Origin: Oasisia sp. SBJ-2009
Lineage: Eukaryota > Annelida > Polychaeta > Sabellida > Siboglinidae
Direction: 5' to 3'
NCBI GenBank assembly: GCA_964017155.1
Contig: OZ024861.1
Coordinates: forward strand, 50,527,513-50,591,512
DNA length: 64,000 nucleotides
Part shown: in pieces, positions 60,659 to 64,000 of the stretch
Layout: each line of letters opens with the position of its first letter
Numbering within the stretch: the first letter of the stretch is position 1
Made by a program: the position numbers and the translations under genes
The notes under the pieces: model-generated
The model's input: the letters and a program-made list of their open reading frames with translations, nothing else
Database searches by the model: none
What the model was told of the DNA's origin: nothing

Positions 60659-62123
60659 GGACTCTATGGCGAGTGTGACATGGGCACAGATGGGGTAGTA
60701 CTCTACCTAAATGGCCACTTGGTCTTCTGACATGGTCACATGGTTAATCCCTTCAAACCCCCAGGCATATTACCCTTCTTAGTGTATGTTTGCTCTCCAA
60801 ACTGGTCTATAGACACAGAATTCCATATGCCTGGCCTATGACGACATAGATGAGCACCTGCTAACAGATCCATCTTAGCATCATCTGGCAACACATGCTG
60901 CATTTCCATCACAGGCCATATAATGTATCAAACGTTGGGAAAGCTTGCAGCAGTCATGCATGTAGCTGTCATTCTGCAGGATTGTCTTGCAGGCCATACT
61001 GTTATTGTGTTGGCGAAGCCATGTGCTTCAATCCTTTCACCAAACATGAGACTGAAGCTAGACATGATGATGAGGATGAAGGTGATAGTACGGAGGAAGT
61101 TAGAGAGAATGGGTGAATAACCTTTTCTATGAGAACATAATGGGAATAATTTATCGTTTAAATACCAATGGTTAATAATGTACACTAGGTCAATGTCCAA
61201 ATGAAATTTGCCATTGCAAATAAGTTCTCAGTGTGTATCAGCAATTATATAATTCAGTATTCTGACGTTATACCTTTAAAGTTGTACAATTTTGTGTGTC
61301 ATTTCCCAAGCTTTTTGTGCTTCTTTTCAGCTGTAGTCATATACACATACATGAAGGTACAACTATTAGCCTTCCTGGAACTCAGTCATGATGAACGTTC
61401 AATGCTGTAGTGGAATTGAAAATAAATCTTCGAGCTATTTTCGGTTGAAATGGCGACCATCTTGAATTTGTGTCACGTGACCACAGAAAATGATTACATT
61501 AAATTCCTCATGTGTTGGTACATGTATTTCACGTATAATTAAGGCCGTACAAGTATATACCAGTACTATGTTCTTGCCCATATGCTAAAACGTAGGAATA
61601 GGCACAAAATCGTGGCTCTTGCATATGTTTGTTTAAAATGACGGCAATTTTGGATATTACTCGGTTTTCTTGGGCGGACATCAATTGAAATACTTCCTTT
61701 TAAGCCCTGATATGGTCAAACATAGGAATGGACAAAATAAAATCATATTTATACAGCAAAATGCAATCAAATTATGCTCGATTTTAGCTACTGTTGGTGA
61801 AAATGGCGGCCATTTTGAATTTTTGTCATGTGAACATAGTCGGACATTATTATAAACGGTTCCATTGAATTCCTCGTACCTCAAAGCATGCGTGTACATA
61901 ACATAATTATGTTCCTGGCATGATGTAGTGTAAAGATGAACGCATTTTTAATTTACCAGGATCACGGCAGCCATCTTGGATTTTCGTGGTTCCCACGAGT
62001 TGCCCAAGGATGGCGCATTGCCATCCCACGGATTTGAGTTCAGGGACACATAATCTATATGATTCAGCAAAGAAACCTTAGACGAGCAAACATTTCCAGG
62101 TTCACAAAATGGCAACTCGACTA
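60584..62123. repeat. Right arm of the palindromic element
   Basis: Mirror of the left arm, from TGTATCGAGTATGCGCC to TGGCAACTCGACTA. Small indels make it about 17 bp longer. Confidence 0.85.
60930..61116 (+). pseudogene. Cys-rich (CXC-like) C-terminal fragment, right-arm copy
   Basis: Reads GKACSSHACSCHSAGLSCRP, YCYCVGEAMCFNPFTKHET, then acidic ARHDDEDEGDSTEE. Same as the left-arm copy with a few substitutions. Confidence 0.6.
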
Positions 62124-62400
62124 GATGGCGTGGTCGCGTGAAAGCCGCCGTGTATGTTTGGGTGATGTATCACAAATAAAGAACTTCTTATAGCGTTCAC
62201 ATGTACAGTTATTGAATAGACGAAGCGAGGAACGTGACACACATCATGTTGCGCTGTATATTGTAAGATTTCTTTCATACGCGGCGAAAAACTGTAAAGT
62301 TCTGTGTATTTTTTACCACAACCGTTCACTTGACTTGTATAGAGCAGTCGGACGCGTATAAAGTCCCACTTGTCTACGGCGCATAGCTCCTCGAAATATT
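62124..62400 (+). other. Spacer between palindromic element and second gene
   Basis: 277 bp, no feature recognised. CpG content rises from about 62220 onwards. Confidence 0.5.
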
Positions 62401-62573
62401 GGGTAAACGGCGGGAGTAATAGTGACTCAACTTAATACACGTACTAAATGCCCCAGGTAAACTTCGGTAGCAACAATGACTCGATTAATACGCCAGATGC
62501 CTCGGTCGGTGGCCGACCCGCGGGTAAAGAGCGGAAGTAATTATGACTTACTTTGGTAGCCGAATGCCTCGTA
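62401..62573 (+). promoter_or_regulatory. Triplicated motif upstream of the glycosyltransferase-like gene
   Basis: Three diverged copies begin at about 62401, 62455 and 62521: GGGTAAAC.., AGGTAAAC.. and GGGTAAAG.., each followed by CGG(G/T)AG(T/C)AA or CGGAAGTAA, then (A)TGACT(C/T), and ending ATGCCCC or ATGCCTCG. The first contains TGACTCA (62423-62429), an AP-1-type site. The regulatory role is inferred from position about 200-370 bases before the TATA box. Confidence 0.5.
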
Positions 62574-62767
62574 AAAATTCATCGATGCGCAGTCGAGAAA
62601 ACGGCTAATTTTCGATCGCCTGCCTAAGCGTGCCGATCGTACCGACGAACAGGGTGGCGACATGCTCCCTGCACGCCGGCGGTGGTGCCGGGCACGCGAG
62701 CAGGCGTTGCTCGGCGCGCAGGAGAAACTAACGACTCTGTCAGTGAGTGAGTTCCACACTTTGTAGG

Positions 62768-62775
62768 TATAAAAA
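62768..62775 (+). promoter_or_regulatory. TATA box candidate (TATAAAAA)
   Basis: TATAAAAA followed by CpG-rich sequence, 245 bases before the likely start codon of the second gene. A start of transcription near 62800 would be expected. No ATG in the gene's frame lies between that point and 63020. Confidence 0.55.
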
Positions 62776-63019
62776 CTGCGTCGCGGCGATCACTGATGCT
62801 TAGGCTATCACGTGACATCCGTCCCGGCTCGCGAAGCGAGTGTCATTACTTTCTTAATACTAACCGAGACTTTTGGAATATATATCTGTCGTTAATGCCG
62901 ACAATCTACATACCGCAATTCAAACCTCCACGGTGGATTTAGGCCAATATAACTGCGCTACAAGTCGATATCAGGCGTATATTTGGGCATTGCTCTGTAC
63001 CGTGCATCTAAACAGTGCT

Positions 63020-63629
63020 ATGGCAAGTACTCTGAAAATTGCGATGATCATTGTGTGTACCATGTTGGTGACGCTGATGTATGCCGTGCAAGTTACATTA
63101 CACAACTTTAGACAGACAGCACCGGCGACAGCGGGTTACAAGGACAGTCGCACCTCATGCGACGCGCGGACTTGCGGCGCGCTTCACGACCTCACAGAAG
63201 ACTATCCGTACGGACCTCCGGACACTGACGCCGACATGTTGGACGAGTTGCGTTCTTGCGGTTGGCAGCCTCGTCTGTTGACGCGGGCCGTTAGACGTGG
63301 CAAAGACACACCTGTGAACACATCCGCGAGTCTGGTAGTTGCGAATGTTGTTCACTATATCCTCTTCAAGAACAGCAGCGACAACACGAAGAATTTCAAG
63401 TTTCTGTTTCAGCACTATCTGAGCTTCCGTAGCGTTCACCAGTTCATACGTCCTCGGTACATATTCCTGCACGGCGACTTGATACCTGAGGGGGAATGGT
63501 GGCAACGCACGCTACAAGAGATCGACAACCTTTATCACGTCTACTGTGAGAAACCAACGAAAATCCACGACAAAGCCATCAGTTTCGTGGAACACGCCTC
63601 TGACATCAAACGCCTTACATTACTGATAG
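63020..63629 (+). CDS. Type II membrane glycosyltransferase-like protein, first coding exon
   Basis: Starts at the first in-frame ATG (63020) and ends at donor GTAAGT (63630) with one base over; later exons are outside the window. About 203 codons. MASTLKIAMIIVCTMLVTL begins a single hydrophobic anchor (residues 5-25), giving type II Golgi topology. The lumenal part reads VVANVVHYILFKN, FIRPRYIFLHGDLIPEGEWW, NLYHVYCEKPTKIHDK and HASDIKRLTLLIG. This layout (IHYIxF, LHxDxxPxGxWW, HxADIxRLxxL) matches the N-terminal half of DXD-type sugar-binding glycosyltransferases (GT32-like). The catalytic DXD would be in the next exon. Substrate unknown. Confidence 0.72.
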
Positions 63630-64000
63630 GTAAGTACACCCGTTGGCATGGGGCGGTTGAGTTAGGGGCTTTAGAATGCGCTTTATTCCTAGGACCAATT
63701 GTTTTAGGATAGTGTTAGAGTTTTGGATTGCAGAAAGATTTAGGCTGCATGTTTTCAAGGTGTTCTTCAACTGAGATTCAATTGCATAATGTGTTTGACG
63801 TATTCAAGGTTCTGGCGTATTGAAAGTGATTATAGATTGTTATAAAAATGTCGCTTTCCGTTGTATTGTCTATGGATGTTAGAGTACTTTCTATGTGGTG
63901 TAATGTGCCAGCAGGTAGACTCTACTTGTAGTGTTATCGTCGAATAGTATGTGCGTGCGCGCTTACGTGCGTGCGTGCGTGCGTGCATGCGTGCATGCTT
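63630..64000 (+). other. First intron of the glycosyltransferase-like gene, truncated by the window
   Basis: GTAAGT donor at 63630. AT-rich, then a TGCG/TGCA microsatellite (63951-64000) at the window end. Confidence 0.6.

Larger units (their letters stand above)
57585..62123. mobile_element. 4.5-kb palindromic transposon-like element
   Basis: Outer ends TAGTCGAGTTGCCA (57585-57598) and TGGCAACTCGACTA (62110-62123) are inverted repeats; both are flanked by GAT, a possible 3-bp target duplication. The arms are 57585-59107 and 60584-62123, visibly similar throughout (for example GTGGTTCCCACGAGTTGCCC at 61988 against its complement near 57720). The 1.48-kb centre and inner arms hold fragments of a transposon-type protein on both strands. 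I cannot name the superfamily. Confidence 0.8.

Noticed and set aside
62873..63019. N-terminal extension of the glycosyltransferase-like protein upstream of 63020
   Set aside because: The open frame upstream has no ATG and lies in the expected 5' UTR. The membrane anchor follows directly after the ATG at 63020.

Overview
This is animal nuclear DNA. Protein-coding pieces are short (42-268 nt) and bounded by GT...AG splice sites, introns are long and full of tandem repeats, and non-LTR retrotransposon, tRNA-derived SINE and DNA-transposon remnants are present. The host is an invertebrate. Several introns carry minisatellites made of the adjoining intron-exon junction. I recall such arrays being reported in amphioxus, so a cephalochordate is a candidate, but the species cannot be fixed from the sequence.

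Region 1 (246-49001, + strand) is the 3' three quarters of one gene for multidomain acetyl-CoA carboxylase (ACC). I placed 44 exons by hand; 43 of them join in one open frame of 1814 residues plus stop. They cover the end of the biotin carboxylase domain, the biotinyl domain (EVMKMVM, Lys codon 3720-3722), the ACC central domain and the whole carboxyltransferase. The 44th exon (18784-18873) is a phase-matched duplicate of exon 17 and looks like an alternative exon. It would replace a serine-containing regulatory loop with one that lacks those serines. The 3' UTR runs to about 50155, with AATAAA at 50131.

The ACC introns are mostly tandem repeat: 18-bp units (4.8 kb, intron 8), 34-bp (1.8 kb, intron 12), 21-bp (1.1 kb, intron 14), 26/27-bp (2.9 kb, intron 20), 28-bp (2.6 kb, intron 27), 17-bp (0.9 kb, intron 38), 22-24-bp (1.7 kb, intron 41) and 37-bp (0.64 kb, intron 42), plus smaller arrays. 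In introns 12, 13, 15, 24 and 41 each unit contains the 3' splice site and the first bases of the following exon, so the real acceptor is preceded by strings of near-identical decoys. Long ORFs across these arrays ([28 protein letters not shown] types) are repeat artefacts.

Region 2 (50.2-57.3 kb) is intergenic and transposon-rich. It holds a decayed non-LTR reverse transcriptase, a 2.1-kb terminal-inverted-repeat element inserted in a TA microsatellite and containing a 169-bp-arm palindrome, a PIF/Harbinger-like transposase scrap beside a copy of a TIR element also found in ACC intron 18, and a 5'-truncated non-LTR element with an intact reverse transcriptase ORF.

Region 3 (57585-62123) is a giant inverted repeat with arms of about 1.5 kb. 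Broken pieces of one transposon-type protein (PIN/XPG-like core plus Cys-rich tail) are distributed over both strands in its arms and centre.

Region 4 (62.4-64 kb) is the start of a second gene on the + strand: a triplicated upstream motif, a TATA box and the first coding exon (63020-63629) of a type II membrane protein resembling DXD-type sugar-transferases. The rest of that gene lies outside the window.
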